DNA from: Bemisia tabaci
Taxonomy: Eukaryota; Arthropoda; Insecta; Hemiptera; Aleyrodidae
Direction of reading: 5' to 3'
Assembly: GCF_918797505.1 (NCBI RefSeq)
Contig: NC_092797.1
Location: 45,420,157-45,484,156, forward strand
Length of the DNA: 64,000 nt
In this document: piece after piece, positions 1-11,677 of the stretch
How positions within the stretch are numbered: the first letter of the stretch is position 1
Layout of the letters: each line of letters starts with the position of its first letter
Position numbers and translations under genes: made by a program
The notes under the pieces: generated by a model
What the model was told of the DNA's origin: nothing
Seen by the model: the letters and a program-made list of their open reading frames with translations, nothing else
Databases searched by the model: none

Positions 1-35
1 CGTGGGTGTGAATGTGAGTGCCGGCCCCGGCGCGC

Positions 36-232
36 ATGGAGGATGGAACCTCGGACTCGCCGGTGAACTTCAGCTTCGCCCACGACCCCACGAGCACGAG
101 TGACACGGCGCTCGCAGCGACATCTGGCAACGGGGAGGGGCATTCGGCTCGGGAGAGGATTGGCGCCCTTTTCCTCGTCCGTGACGCCTTCGAAATTACG
201 GTGCTATCTCGTCCCACAACGTATCGAAAAAC
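36..232 (+). CDS. Possible first coding exon of an unidentified gene (partial)
   Basis: An ATG at 36 sits in GC-rich sequence at the window edge and opens a frame beginning MEDGTSDSPVNFSFAHD. The frame continues through Ser/Thr/Gly-rich sequence to a GTAAGG that could be a splice donor at about 233. The base composition is much higher in GC than the AT-rich DNA that follows, as at many insect 5' coding exons. I do not recognise the protein and find no downstream exon that clearly joins it. The frame stays open beyond the donor to about 299, so a chance ORF in a CpG-rich patch is the main alternative. Confidence 0.25.
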
Positions 233-299
233 CGTAAGGGCAACTCGATGTTGCAAAATTTACTGTTTGACAGCGTTCATGAATTTTGTAATGCTCTAA

Positions 300-1660
300 C
301 GCGCCTGCGATAAGCTATGTTACTAGGGGGTAGGGGGTGGATCAGTGCCAGCTTTAAGTAATCATCTCTGTAGGTAGAATCTACAAAAAATAAACATTGC
401 ATTATCCTATCATTTCTTCGACGTTACTTTTTACACTTCCTATAATTGATAGTACTTCATATTTTAACCAGCCCTATTTTCAACTGTTTTCCACAATTTC
501 TGGGATCTAAAGGGGGCTTTATCAAGCGTCACGTAATTATAGAAGGGGGTCCGGTTAGGTTGCGTTACAGCGGGTTGTAAGGGGAAAGGGGGTGTCAAAA
601 ATTCTTTCTTTAACAAAAAAGTTTCAGGACCGTATTCATAGTCGCTCCTTAAACAGATTCTTCCCTTGAGAGGCCCCAATTGGTTCACGTCGTGATTAAG
701 AGAAGTTCTTAGGCATAAAAAGGGCAATTTTTGCCAACTCCAAATCAAATTCAGTATAATAATTTTGGAAATGGATCCTTGCAAGGGATTAAAATAATTT
801 GGCTCTGCAATCAGCTCTAACTACGGATGGCAAAATTATATACTTTTGGCAACATTTTAGAAGGATTCAAAAATACCTTTAATTTTACAAAACACGCCAT
901 ACATCTTCCCGTAAATTTTGAACTTTTTATGGCGTCAAAGCATTATAATTCTATAAGGATTTATTTTCAGAGATTTATTACCAAATTTTATTCGAGGTTT
1001 TCAAAAATTGTTTTTTGTAAGATATTATCTCGAAAATGTCTTTGAACCTCCATTTATCACAAAAAACCAATTGGGGCCTCTTATGGGAAGCAGCTGTTTA
1101 AGGATCGACTGTAAATACAACCTTTTGTTTAACAATTTCACTATGAGATTAAATTTCGACAAAATCTCACAAAAAGCGGCAAAAATCGATAAGAGATGTG
1201 GCAAAATTTATTTAAGAAGGATGATAAAACTCAAAAATCATGAATAATAACCATTTAGTAGTAAAAACTTGCGTAGCACAAAACACTTCTTTTGCTAGGA
1301 TTAGATTTAACTAATATTTGACGTCAAATCAAATTCACTTCTCGTCTGCATCGAATAAAACCAAATCAACTGAGCATGCATGAACGTGGCCTAAGAAGAG
1401 AAGTATTCAAGTGTTCCTCAGCCTACGTAGGGAAGAGTTAGGGCCGGTCGTTCCATTCGAATCGTGCGTTCAAACAGAGAAGCCAGGGCCTTTTAAGATA
1501 TTTTCATCGCCGAATTCGTGACAACAAAAACAAAAGCGGCCCAGGCAGGGTTCAAAGATCTCCGACAAATTCACAGCCTCCGGCGAGACGAGCAGACGTG
1601 TGATTCGGTAGCAAAAAAATTGCGACGGAGCGGAGAAGAAGAAAACCTGGATCTGATCCG
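300..1660. other. AT-rich intergenic DNA, no gene seen
   Basis: No coding region, RNA gene or clear complete element was recognised. The phrase CCAATTGG-GGCCTC near 670-690 recurs near 1065-1080 (in the opposite orientation), together with AAACAG and similar flanks, suggesting the two ends of a degraded inverted-repeat element of roughly 450 bp. Short open frames here are AT-rich and do not resemble protein families. Confidence 0.4.
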
Positions 1661-1668
1661 GTCGCAAA

Positions 1669-1840
1669 ACTGCCGTGCTTAGGAATAACGCCGTACGCAC
1701 GTTCGAATGTTGCAAAATTTCTCTCTGACAAAATGGTAATTTTTGTGGAAAGTTATAAATATTTTTCCATGGGACTTTAAGAAATAGGGGGAAAAATTTT
1801 GAATACAATTTGTCGAATAATTTAAGGGAAAAAATTCAAA
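1669..1840. repeat. Partial copy of the CTGCCGTG-end MITE family
   Basis: Starts with CTGCCGTGCTTAGGAATAAC, the same end as the complete copies at 6191-6443 and 8975-9226, and continues with TTGCAAAATTTC as in those elements. The matching opposite terminus is not found; the sequence decays into AT-rich DNA and a second copy begins about 55 bases later. Confidence 0.6.
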
Positions 1841-1894
1841 AATTTTCCGGAAAATTTCAATTTAATCGGAAGGAATACAGATACGTTGGGAGGT

Positions 1895-2145
1895 ATGCGC
1901 CCTGCTAAGGAAGAACGCGGCAAGAGCCTTCAGACGATGTCATTTCTCCTTCAATAAAAAAATTTACTGGGAAAATTGTGAATATTTTTTTTTTCAGATT
2001 TTTTCAACAATTTTCTTCGTAATTTAACCCACAATATCTGAAAATCTCAAGGCAAAATATAGTTAACTTGCTCAAAAATACATGTTTTAGTCCGGGAATT
2101 TTGGAACTTTTGAATGCTCATACGGTATTCTACCTAGAACGGAAG
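1895..2145. mobile_element. MITE, CTGCCGTG-end family, full-length diverged copy
   Basis: One end reads CCTGCTAAGGAAGAACGCGG. The other reads TCATACGGTATTCTACCTAG, which is its imperfect inverted complement. The interior contains the AAAAATACATGTTTTA segment also present in the 8975-9226 copy. The length of about 250 bp, the terminal inverted repeats and the lack of any reading frame make this a non-autonomous DNA transposon. It shares its ends with the copies at 6.2 and 9.0 kb. Confidence 0.7.
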
Positions 2146-3506
2146 TATACCGGTATTTGTACAAATTTTTACTCAGGAAGGTATAAAGCTACCTTCCACC
2201 AAAGCGAGGAGTGTCCAGGAAAAGAAGGGCGTGAGGAAAATTCGAATATTAATTTTCCTCCAGTCAGATATTTATTTTTGAGAAAAATTATGAATGTTTG
2301 GACGGATGCAACCGGCGGAGTTCAAAGAAAGTTCAAACTCTCTTTTTGATGCTTATAATAATTGAACTTTAGTAGTAGATTTTTCACACAGTACCTACAT
2401 TTTAGGAATAGTAAAAGTTGGATTTGTCAATATCTCAATTTAATCATGAACTGCACTTTACTGCTTTATTAAGCGCTTCGTCCTCCAAGCCCCTCATTTC
2501 AATGTTGATTTTTCACTCACAAACTGTACTTTTTTTTAGGAAACCGTTTGGTTTTGTTTACTGAAATTCTCATAGAGTGCTCTCCTGATGGCCACCAGCA
2601 AAAATCAGAAATAAAATTGAAGAAAATTGTATGGCCATTGGTATTATTACAATTAAAATGAATTGCTTGAGTCTGTTCTGAAACGTTGGAAAAGAGTCAC
2701 ATTCTTTCGTCTGAGAAACGGTGTATCAGAAAATTTCAATTTAAATCCCTTGAAAAGTCCTAAGAAAATTATAGGGAGATTCGTATTTCCACCGAAATAA
2801 ATTTTCTTGGCTCAAGCTACGTGATTTTTAGATTTGCCGCTATGCAATTTTTATTTCTTGATTTGAGCTGAATTTCCCTAGAAACAACAAATTAAATTAA
2901 GCAGCAACATTTTCATTTCGGGAACAATTCTTAGCGCCAAATGTAAGATTTTGTTTCTTTCTCCGTGCCCTTAGAGGAGATTTGGCAGCGCCGGGATGTT
3001 TATACGCCGTTTTTCCTTAGGCGGGCAGAAAAGCAGAAAACCAGATCCGAGCGGGCGGCGGCGAGAGGGGGACGGGGCATCCCCTGAAAAATGCCCTCTC
3101 GGAAAGTCGTTGACTCTTGGTCGACAAACTTGGAGATCACGATTCTTTTGTGATTGGAGACTGTAGTGAAGAACTGAAGAGAAGGCTCCGGATCGCAATT
3201 GGAGTCCGAGCTGGAAATCCTCGTATCATTCTGCCCATGCCACCCCCCCCCCCCCCCCCCCCCGAGTCAGAGTCTTCACAAGCGGTGTTGCCAGCTCGTC
3301 CGGGAAACAACTTCGTTTTTCCCGGCCCTTTCGACTCCGAATCGAGTATATTTGTATCTATAACTTCATTTTTTAAACAAATTAGGAGCTATACTATTTT
3401 TCGTTTCGTTTCGTTTCATCCATAAAATCGCATATCTGTGTAAGGCAAGTAATAATAAGGAATTTGCATGTAAATTTTTTATTGCTTCATCCGAAAGTGC
3501 TTAAAG
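2146..3506. other. Intergenic stretch with a GC-rich patch and a poly-C run
   Basis: Mostly AT-rich. A GC-richer patch at about 2970-3300 contains a homopolymer run of some twenty C at 3242-3262. A Pro-rich ORF that crosses the run is produced by it and has no support as a protein. No gene or RNA gene was recognised. Confidence 0.4.
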
Positions 3507-4000
3507 AGCTGATTTCACAGAATTTTTTATAATTTTTTTCTGATATGAAAAATAGTATAAAAATAGATTCAAAAGTGAAAAAATGCACCGACTTGTGACG
3601 TCATCTGGCGGCATTCAACATTTTAACTCACGTATTTTAGCAGATTAGATAATTTTGTCATATATTCTCTAATAATTGTCCAATTCATGAACCGGGGTAT
3701 CCTCGTGTTCAATTCACTCAGTAGTTTTCACTCAAACACGAAATTCATCAAATTTTAGACACCTGCAAATTCTCTATTGCACGTATGTTTTTTTCTGAAT
3801 TGAGCCTGAAATATTACATTTCCTCTTTGAAAAACTAAGTCCATTTGAAAGTCCATCCAAAAAGTTCGCGCAGGAGCACTGCCATTAGTTTACTTTCTTT
3901 CCCTAGCGTTTGAGTCTCCACGGTTGTGGCTGATTAATATTGAACCCCGAACTTTCTCGGTTCAAGCGACCAAAATTTTCGGCCATAGGAGCCGAATTTC
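3507..4000 (+). repeat. Dispersed ~500-bp repeat, copy 1 (inverted relative to copy 2)
   Basis: Matches 9671-10172 in reverse complement along its whole length. Shared landmarks include TGACGTCA next to a GGTGCATTTT-type motif, the GTAGTTTTCACT segment, GACACCTGCAAATTCTCTAT, and the closing GTTTGAGTCTCC followed by CCGAACTTTCTCGGTTCA. Neither copy encodes a protein. The inverted spacing of about 5.7 kb could be chance or could mark the ends of a larger composite element. Confidence 0.75.
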
Positions 4001-5305
4001 GGTAGGTTGAACCGAAATAAGCTTTCTTAGACCAAAATCTTCAGTAGACCTGAGGCAAAAGAGTTCCGTGTTCAATGTAGAGCTTTTTCTTTTTCTCCAT
4101 GTAGGTTGCCCTATTCAAGACTAGGTTAGCAAAGGATCGTTTCTTTTTTTCGTCGAGTTTTTTCGCCTACACATTCCAAGAGGAGATTTCCTCCTCGACC
4201 TAGGAATGAGACCAAACAACTTTCGGAGATATTCGAGCCGCTTTAAATCGTCTTCGCGGGATGACGCCAACCGAAATCAGCGGACTCGACCTGTCCGAGT
4301 GCGAAACGTCTTTCACATAGCTTTCTTCTTATTCTTCATTTGAGTGTCCGTCGAGGAAAGATTGAGCTTGTTTGCTCTGATGGACGGGGTCGCTGTCCCC
4401 TTGATCGCGATCTAAATTGAAGACAGTCATTTGTATTGTAATGATCTTTGCTCGCGTCTTGCGTTCGCTCCTCCAGGTCGTCTCCTTTCGCTCGTTAGAT
4501 AAGGTTATACTTCCACGATACGCCGGACAAATTGGCGGGAGCGAGGGTATATTTTGATGCCTTCCGAGTTGGGTGAAACACAAAACGCCGTCTCGATGAA
4601 ACCGTCAAAAGTTCAAGGTTTTGAGAGTCACTCATATTTGAGAAGCGTTGCTCCCGTTCGGGGCCTTCGGAGTCCGTTCAACTCGATGAAACTTGATTCT
4701 TCACCTTTACTCTGCCTCGTTAAGGAAAAAGACCCTATGAACGATTGAACATTGCCTAATTTTCAGACATATATTCGTTCATACCATGACGTATGCGGAT
4801 GCAGTATTGCGTCATATTAATATCCTTGCAAGTCCAGGTATTCTAAATATAAAAATGAACCGTAAAACAACAGTCAAACTTTGCTGCGAATTTTCAGTTA
4901 TAGATTCGTTTACCTCGTAGATGGCTATAATATGGCTTCATATCGATATCCTTGCAAATTCTGATATTCTGAAAATGGAATTGGACCATAACGCTCGTTG
5001 TTTGGTTGTATTTCAACTCGAGATGTGATTTTGAACACTTTTTAAAGTACGGCTGTTTTCCGTGATTCATGTCCTTTTCGGAAAAATCGAAGGGAAAATG
5101 TCTGATCTTACTCTAATGTAATCTATCCTCTTTCCAAGCCATCGGAAATGCAAGCACCTCCTCCTTGATGACTTCCAACATTCCATAAGATGAAGCAATC
5201 GTATAGGTGGAAGCCGTGGGCTGATAAATGATATTGGTAGACAAAGCTAAGACAAAGAAGACAACAGGGACATGGAGGATTGGAGGACTCTTATTGGTGG
5301 AAGCT
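4001..5305. other. Intergenic DNA without recognisable gene
   Basis: Contains short open frames on both strands (for example around 4330-4750) without family resemblance. The phrases TATCCTTGCAAGTCCAG-TATTCT and TATCCTTGCAAATTCTGATATTCT, near 4820 and 4950, indicate a direct duplication of about 130 bp. No promoter or RNA gene can be supported. Confidence 0.35.
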
Positions 5306-5829
5306 GGTGGTTGCAATGGACAAAGAAGGTAGGTAATACACTAACTAACGACAACCCACGAGAGACGCGATAGTTAGTCCATCATCGCCTCCTGTAGCCT
5401 ATAAGAACCACCCATTTCAACCAAGAGGATCACTCCATACTCCCTGTGTCTTTTTTGTCTATCGCTTTGTCTATCAATTTCAACAATTAGTCCCCAAGTG
5501 GTTGCAATGGAGAGGAGATAAGGTAATATATCAAATAACGGCAACACTCGAGGAACCCTATGGTTAGCTCATAATTTACCCCTTCGTCTACAAGAACCGC
5601 CCGTTTGAATCACTCCATTTTCCCAGTGCTCCTTCGTTTATCGCTTTGTCTATCAATTTCAATAATCAGCCAGCAGGTGGTTGCAATGGAGATGAAGGTA
5701 AAGTAATAGACCAAGTGACGCCAACCCCTTAAGGAACCCTATATAAGAACGGCCCGTTTAATTCACTCCATTTCCCCGGTGTCTGCTTCGTCTATAGCTT
5801 TGTCTATCAATTTCAATAATCGCCCCGCT
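5306..5829 (+). repeat. Three-unit tandem repeat, ~150-190 bp period
   Basis: The phrase GTGGTTGCAATGG begins at 5306, 5498 and 5677, and each unit ends with CTTTGTCTATCAATTTCAA followed by a short variable spacer. Units share an internal 'aagaacc-cccgttt' segment before CACTCCAT. They shrink from about 192 to 179 to 153 bp through internal deletions, the third lacking most of the middle. No open frame persists across units, so this looks like a small satellite-type array. Confidence 0.8.
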
Positions 5830-6190
5830 GTGGAATGCTGGCCGCTTGGCGAGGTCCACGTCCCCGGACACCGAGGCTGGAGCTTTTAGTGGGCATGGCT
5901 TCGGAGGACATGTCGGGATCGGACACTCGTCCATGTAATTATTGCAGCGGTCTCACCCTGCGCGCTGCGCCACACCCATGAGCCACGAAGCCCTCCTTGG
6001 CTCCGGCCCGTGCGTGGGACGGCCCTTTGTTGAAGGATCCTCCGTCGATGTATCGAATCCAGGCCCCGGGCTATCAAAGGCTCGGCTGGAGTCGATGTTG
6101 GACTCGAAGTATCGATCGTGCCGGTCAGCGGGTTTCACAGACGCGGGTTCAGGGACCCTGAGGTTGTCACATGATGCTCCCAGGAGACTT
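5830..6190. other. GC-rich unclassified segment
   Basis: This ~360-bp GC-rich block between the tandem array and a MITE holds overlapping open frames on both strands (5886-6138) with none preferred. It may be a fragment of an unrecognised repeat or an old CpG-rich region. I see no splice-compatible exon or known domain. Confidence 0.3.
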
Positions 6191-6443
6191 CTGCCGCGAG
6201 AAGAACACCGTATCCACCTCCAGACGTTGCCAGATTTCCTTTGATGAAATGTGAATTTTTAGGAATCTTTGGAAATATATTTTCAGGAATTTCATAGTGA
6301 ATTTTATGCGTGATCAGATCTAAATTATCTGAAAATTCCAAGAGGAAATACGTATGCATAACTCTCCTCAAAAATGGATATTTTAACGGAGGAATTTTGG
6401 TAACTCTAGAATGTTCATACGGCGTTCTATCATAGCATGGTAG
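6191..6443. mobile_element. MITE, CTGCCGTG-end family, full-length copy
   Basis: Begins CTGCCGCGAGAAGAACACCG and ends CGGCGTTCTATCATAGCATG followed by GTAG, giving terminal inverted repeats of about 45-50 bp. The length of 253 bp agrees with the 252-bp copy at 8975-9226. There is no coding capacity; it would need transposase from elsewhere. Confidence 0.8.
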
Positions 6444-8974
6444 ACTTACAATTTTTGGGCACCTTTCTAGAGAAAATTCATCTTGCTGCGTTCAGAGGTA
6501 CAATTAAATCGATTGTTTTCCAAACCAGGTAGGCGCCACAAACACGATTTCAAGAAAAGCGAGGAAAATCGTGTTATTTGACCGTCTCGAGTAGATAAAA
6601 AGATCAAGCTCCTTTGAGGCCTTGAATTTTGATATTTTTTAACGTCTTTCTTCAGTTTGGCATATTGGTATGGGTAATGTCAATACATCACAACACATTT
6701 TTGGCAACTTTGATGATGTTATTCTGAAAAAAATCAGTTCAATGGAGATCTTGACCCACTCAATTGAAAATATTCGTGTCAAGCGCCTCAAGTGGTAACA
6801 TACAAAAATATCAGGCTACTTTCCACAATCGAGAATCATAAATTTTTTCTCTAGTGAAATTCTGCTTATGCCACTTTTGCAAACTAAACAGTCGAAAAGA
6901 ATGAAAGATATGTATGATACAAACTGCCAATGGATTAAAGCACAACTTCCTCCACAGGGAGTCTCATTTTGAGTTTACACCGGTTGGTGTCGTAAATCAT
7001 CTTTGATCGAGAAAATTTGCCTATCAATCGCGCACTGGAAATGCGAGTGAAAATAAAATTTCTCAGTGAGCTGAGAACAAGAAAATCCTGCATTTCAAAA
7101 TAAGTAAATCATTGTAAGAAAATAAGCTGTCTCAAGTGAATAACTTCAAGCAAATTTCGCGCGCGTGGTTTAAATCCAAAAGAATTTGTTTCTCAAAGTA
7201 TTATTCAGCTTAGCCTTGCTGAAACTCGTTGAGAGATAAAAAGTTTCTTTGAACGATATGACAGCCACGAGTCTCTTGGTCGCTAAATCGTTGAGAATAC
7301 CTCAGTAAAACCACGCTGGTACCGTTTACAGCCCACCACTGCAAAGAGGAAGTTGTCAAATACACGAGTAAAGATTTGTGGCCCATGACTCTTTATCGCC
7401 CTTGCTCCCTTGCCCCCCCCCCCCTAAAAAAATAAGATTTTATAGGGAGACAAGATAGGTATAGATGGACAGGAAAGGGATAAAGAAGCATTAAACTGCA
7501 CCTATCTTTTAGAGGAGCATACACTTGCGAGACATGCGGAAAACATATAACGTAATCTAGACGGGTATTGTAGAGATTTGCGATTATTCGCATTAATGTA
7601 CTTGCTATTGATAAGCCGTTAACATTGTAACTGAGGTAAAGGTCACTTCAATGTATTGGTCACCCACCACAAAGCAAAACAAATCACAACCGAACACTTG
7701 AACTAAAAGAACTAAGATTCAGAGACCCCATGTATTTATGATATTTTGAACATAATGAAAGTATGGAAAAGTGTTCAGTGAGCACTTTGCAAAGAAAATT
7801 CACCAGCTAGGTTCCATTTCGCAATTAGGAACTATTTTTTCTGGCTCGTTCACGAAAGCACCCATCTGCATATGAAAACTAATGGCAAGGATGTATTTTG
7901 TGAAATGAGTCAGATATAATATTTTCCAATGGAAAAATATAATTCAATTTAACATGCTGTTCTCGGAAACATCTTATGAGGATTAAAAGTTTCCATTCGT
8001 GTGCCGATTGGATAAATGGTCCACAATTTGCGATTGGAAACTAGTATTGCTGGCTCATTTCAACAACAACGTATGTTCCACCGGTCTCTTTTCCTGATAA
8101 GTGCTTTTATGAAGCAAGATGAAATTCAAATGATCATAATCTACAAAATTTCTATGTGATGGGTTTTTGACCACACGTTAAAAAAGACCGAGTCAAATCG
8201 GAAGTATGACTGCTTTCAGTTTGAAGCTCAACTGACTGTAAGTTTTGAGGAGACTACTTGAAATACCAATTCGCCAACTTCAAGGTAATGATACAACTGG
8301 ATTATAGTACAACTCTTCAGAAATTCTCCAATCAAAATGCTCTTTTAGGTTCGCATGGAGGTGGAACAGAATGAGTCAAGTTTAACCGAAGGGAACCATC
8401 TTTTTAAAATTAGCCTAAAGACACCATATACGTATGCTATTCCGTCCTCAAACAATCTCCATTTGCCAACAATGTGAACCTCAAGCAATATGTTATTTTA
8501 GGGCGAAAGAATAAACTTTTTTCCGGTCATGAAACGCGTTTAATTACCTGGATAAAATTGCATTCCATGTTTGCTGCGTTTAATGCAAAAATAACAGTTA
8601 TTTCCCACCGAGAAACTATAGTAAAAGCGGACATTTTAAAACACCACAATCAAGCTACGGCGTTTTAATACAACCATTTCTGCAAATAGTGCTATATAAA
8701 TCGTCGTTTCCCCCATGAAAGGACGTAACTGCATTTCAATGCTGCCAAATTTTCCCGCACAAACTGCATTTTTACCAGGCGAATCTTGGGTGTCTCTAAC
8801 AGAAAATTTTGCCGATATTTCTTCTGACCGCATGCAATAATTTAAAAAAATTGGACGAAAATTGCATGGATACATTCTTGTTGAAAATCAAATTATTTGA
8901 GTCAAATTTGCAACCTCGGAGTGGAGTTACGTTCCCTCGTCCGGGAAACGATGAAATGTTTTAAAGCCTTAGTA
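6444..8974. other. Intergenic AT-rich DNA, no gene seen
   Basis: About 2.5 kb with only short open frames. A C-run is present near 7411-7424. From about 8900 to 8955 the motif GTTACGTTCCCTCGTCCGGG resembles GTTACGTCCCTTGATCAGGG at about 44579-44598, so a further dispersed repeat family probably has members here and near 44.6 kb. No domain, RNA gene or regulatory site is supportable. Confidence 0.35.
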
Positions 8975-9226
8975 CTGCCGTGCTAAGGTAGAACGCCGTA
9001 TGAGCCTTCAGGCGTTGCCAAGTTTCTTTTGATAAAAACTGAATTTGTTAGGTTATTCTAAATATTTTTTCCCAAAATTTTGAGACATTTTTGCACGCAA
9101 TTCAATCTAAAATTTCTGAACATTTCGAGGAAAAATATGTATGAATTTCGTCAAAAATACGTGTTTTATCGAGGGAAATTTGGCAACTCTCGAATGTTCA
9201 TACGGCGTTCTTCCTTAGCACGGCAG
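8975..9226. mobile_element. MITE, CTGCCGTG-end family, best-preserved copy with putative AGTA duplication
   Basis: The left end CTGCCGTGCTAAGGTAGAAC and right end GTTCTTCCTTAGCACGGCAG are near-perfect inverted complements, and similarity continues inward to TTGCCAAGTTTC/GAAATTTGGCAA, about 50 bp per arm. The flanks read AGTA immediately before and AGTA immediately after, consistent with a 4-bp target-site duplication. The element is 252 bp with no reading frame. It is the reference for the diverged copies at 1.7, 1.9 and 6.2 kb and for fragments near 24.0 and 37.7 kb. Confidence 0.85.
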
Positions 9227-9670
9227 AGTAGTCGCCTAATGTCCTATTGTGCACCGCCGATATTAATATGTTCAGACTTTGATCTCGACACCGAAAACCA
9301 CTATCGTAACACCTTCCGCGACCAATAAAACTAAAAACAAAGAAACATAAATGGGGGTCATTTTATAAGCACTCCCGTGCAAGTATAGGGAACATGAGGG
9401 GCCTGCTGTGTAGAAAAACCGCACCGACAAACACTAATTAATGTCGGACGAAGGGCAAGACATTGCAACGTCGATCGTAGGACACATTAACACTGCACTG
9501 CACGCGTTTGCCCGTATCGATCAGTGTTTTCGTAGATAGTAGGATCATGCTGGTCTTTATCTGTTCCCGCCATAACCGTGTCAATTTTCTGTTCTATTCC
9601 TTGCCACAAACTGGACATTGCTCGGACCCAGCTCAGAGGAGTCGAGTGCATGGACGCACGCCGCACAACT
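9227..9670. other. Unassigned spacer
   Basis: Roughly 440 bp of mixed composition between the MITE and the inverted ~500-bp repeat. Short open frames on the + strand (for example starting at 9508) run into the neighbouring repeat and are not believable genes. Confidence 0.35.
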
Positions 9671-10172
9671 CACCGAATTCGGCTTCCATAGCCAAAAACT
9701 TCGGTCGTCTGAACCGAGAAAGTTCGGTGTTCGATATGAATCAGCCACCACCGCGGAGACTCAAACGCTAAGGAAAGAAAGTTAACTAATGGCGGTGCTC
9801 CCGCGCGAACTTTGTGGATGGACCTTGAAATGGACTTCGTTTTGCAAAGAGGAAATGTAATATTTCAGGCTCAATTCAGAAAAAACATACGTGCAATAGA
9901 GAATTTGCAGGTGCCTAAAATTTGATAGATTTCGTGTTAAAGTAGAAACTACTAAATGAACTGAACACAAGGATACCCTTGGTTCATAAATTGAACAATT
10001 ATTGGCAAAGATATGACGGAATGCTCTACTCTACTGAAATAAATGTGTTTAGAGGGAAATGTCGCCAGGTGACGTCACTAGGAGGTGCATTTTCTCACTT
10101 TAAAATCTATTTTTTATTGTGTTTCACATATTAGAATAATTTCATAAAAAATATTTCAAAATCAACTCTCCC
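9671..10172 (-). repeat. Dispersed ~500-bp repeat, copy 2 (inverted relative to copy 1)
   Basis: Reverse complement of 3507-4000. It begins ACCGAATTCGGCTTCCATAG and carries the same TTCGGTTCA-type and GTGACGTCA landmarks in opposite order. It is diverged from copy 1 by scattered substitutions and short indels, so the duplication is not recent. No conserved frame is seen. Confidence 0.75.
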
Positions 10173-10367
10173 AGGACTCTCAGCAATAAAAAAACTGCGT
10201 GCAGATTCTTTATTGCAGGTATAGTGGTAGCAAGCCCGCTTCGTTCTCGTAAAGAAAATAGAGTGATGGCAAAAAAGAGAGCCGATTCTTCGGAATAGGT
10301 CATTTATCAGGGTAAAAGGTCCATCCTTATGATATAGGATAAGGAGGCTGACATAGTGAGCAGAAAT

Positions 10368-10680
10368 GATATAATGCAGAGATGATCTAGCCACGTGGTT
10401 TCCGATTCAATAGTACTCATTTGTACGGAAACTCTTTCAACCGATGACTAACAAGCAGACACCACGTTTCCAGAGAAACTTCAAAGAAGGTATTTTCTTG
10501 GGTGAAAGGAGGTCCACTCATGGTATGAAAGGAGCCAGGGAGAGAGAGAGAGAGAGCAAAATTGTTGCAATGCAGAAATCCAGCCACGTGGTTTTCGATT
10601 CAATGGTACTCATTCGTACGCAGAACTCTTCCAACCGGTAACTAACAAGCATACCCCAGGTTTCCAGATAACTCGGCTCG
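10368..10680 (+). repeat. Tandem duplication, unit ~194 bp (two copies, second partial)
   Basis: GCCACGTGGTTT-CGATTCAAT followed by GTACTCATT-GTACG, then ACTCTT-CAACCG, then ACTAACAAGCA occurs at about 10368-10486 and again at about 10562-10680. The phase difference of about 194 bp indicates a local tandem duplication followed by divergence. A short (AG)n run lies between the copies at about 10540-10555. Confidence 0.7.
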
Positions 10681-10738
10681 GTTCTGGAGAACGCAGATCA
10701 CTCCGAGACACAGCAGAGTCGCGCGACACAAAAAAACA

Positions 10739-10771
10739 GTGGGGCAGGTTGGGACCGCGGATCTGCCCCAC
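10739..10771. other. Short GC-rich hairpin
   Basis: GTGGGGCAG (10739-10747) and CTGCCCCAC (10763-10771) are perfect inverted complements with a 15-base loop. It lies in a GC-rich stretch of about 300 bp. No transcription unit is evident beside it, so it is more likely part of a repeat than a terminator or small RNA. Confidence 0.45.
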
Positions 10772-11230
10772 TCGGCAAAAACAACGTATCCACACTTGAT
10801 TCCCATCGGAGATACGAGGTTCTTCCTCAAGAGGGAGGCGCGGACGCAGGTAGTGTGTTCATTCGAGCATCGGAGGCATCAAGGTCGTCTCCTTCCCTCG
10901 CCCGAACTGGAGCAGGACCCGAGCCCAGGGACCCTTCTGGCCTACTAAGCAAGAACGACGTTTCTACGAAGGGTTTTAGGTGGATTTTTGCTGTTTTGGC
11001 GTAGGAGGGTTGTCTACTCGCTCACTCGGCCGAGGGCAGAATTAATATCAATTCAACCCCTCACTGGATCATCCGGTGATGGTGAACCACATTTCCATTT
11101 ACCGCCTACACCTGTGGTCGCCGTTGCCAGGTGAGACGCTTTATTCTGAAGAACCTGCATTTTCACTATAAACCTCACTGTAGCTACCCTATACACTATA
11201 CCTGAAGAAAAATAATTTCGGTTCATATTG

Positions 11231-11646
11231 GTGGTCAAAATGCGAAACCACGTATCTTTGTTTGAGACGTTGTAGACTTTCTGTCATACTTTCAGTTTGT
11301 ATTGTTAGAATTGCTCTAGGTAATTTCCTAAAAACTCAATCGGTTTACTTCTATGCGCTGGAAAGAAGTCTCTCGGATCCAGAGTTCAGACCCTTAAAAA
11401 TTTTGAATTGAAAAAGTACTCTTCATCCCATCGGATTATTTTTGCTTGAATCGAGAGACCGACCTCTTAATTCCAGCGGATTTCCTTTTGATTCAAGCAA
11501 AAATCTAATTGAGTCAAAGTATTTTTTCTTGGCCAATTATTGAGAATCTGGACTCTGGATCCAAGAGACATTTTTTCCCATGCGTTAGCAGCAAAGTTGA
11601 TATAAGTTCCAAGCTACACATAAAGTTGGTTTCTTTCTCTTCAAAG

Positions 11647-11677
<31 letters not shown>

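Noticed and set aside
3117..3425. Proline-rich open frame
   Set aside because: The Pro run is the poly-C homopolymer at 3242-3262; no domain or promoter.
5306..5829. Possible CRISPR-like array because of regularly spaced repeats
   Set aside because: The repeats are long, diverged and contiguous without unique spacers, and the DNA is eukaryotic.
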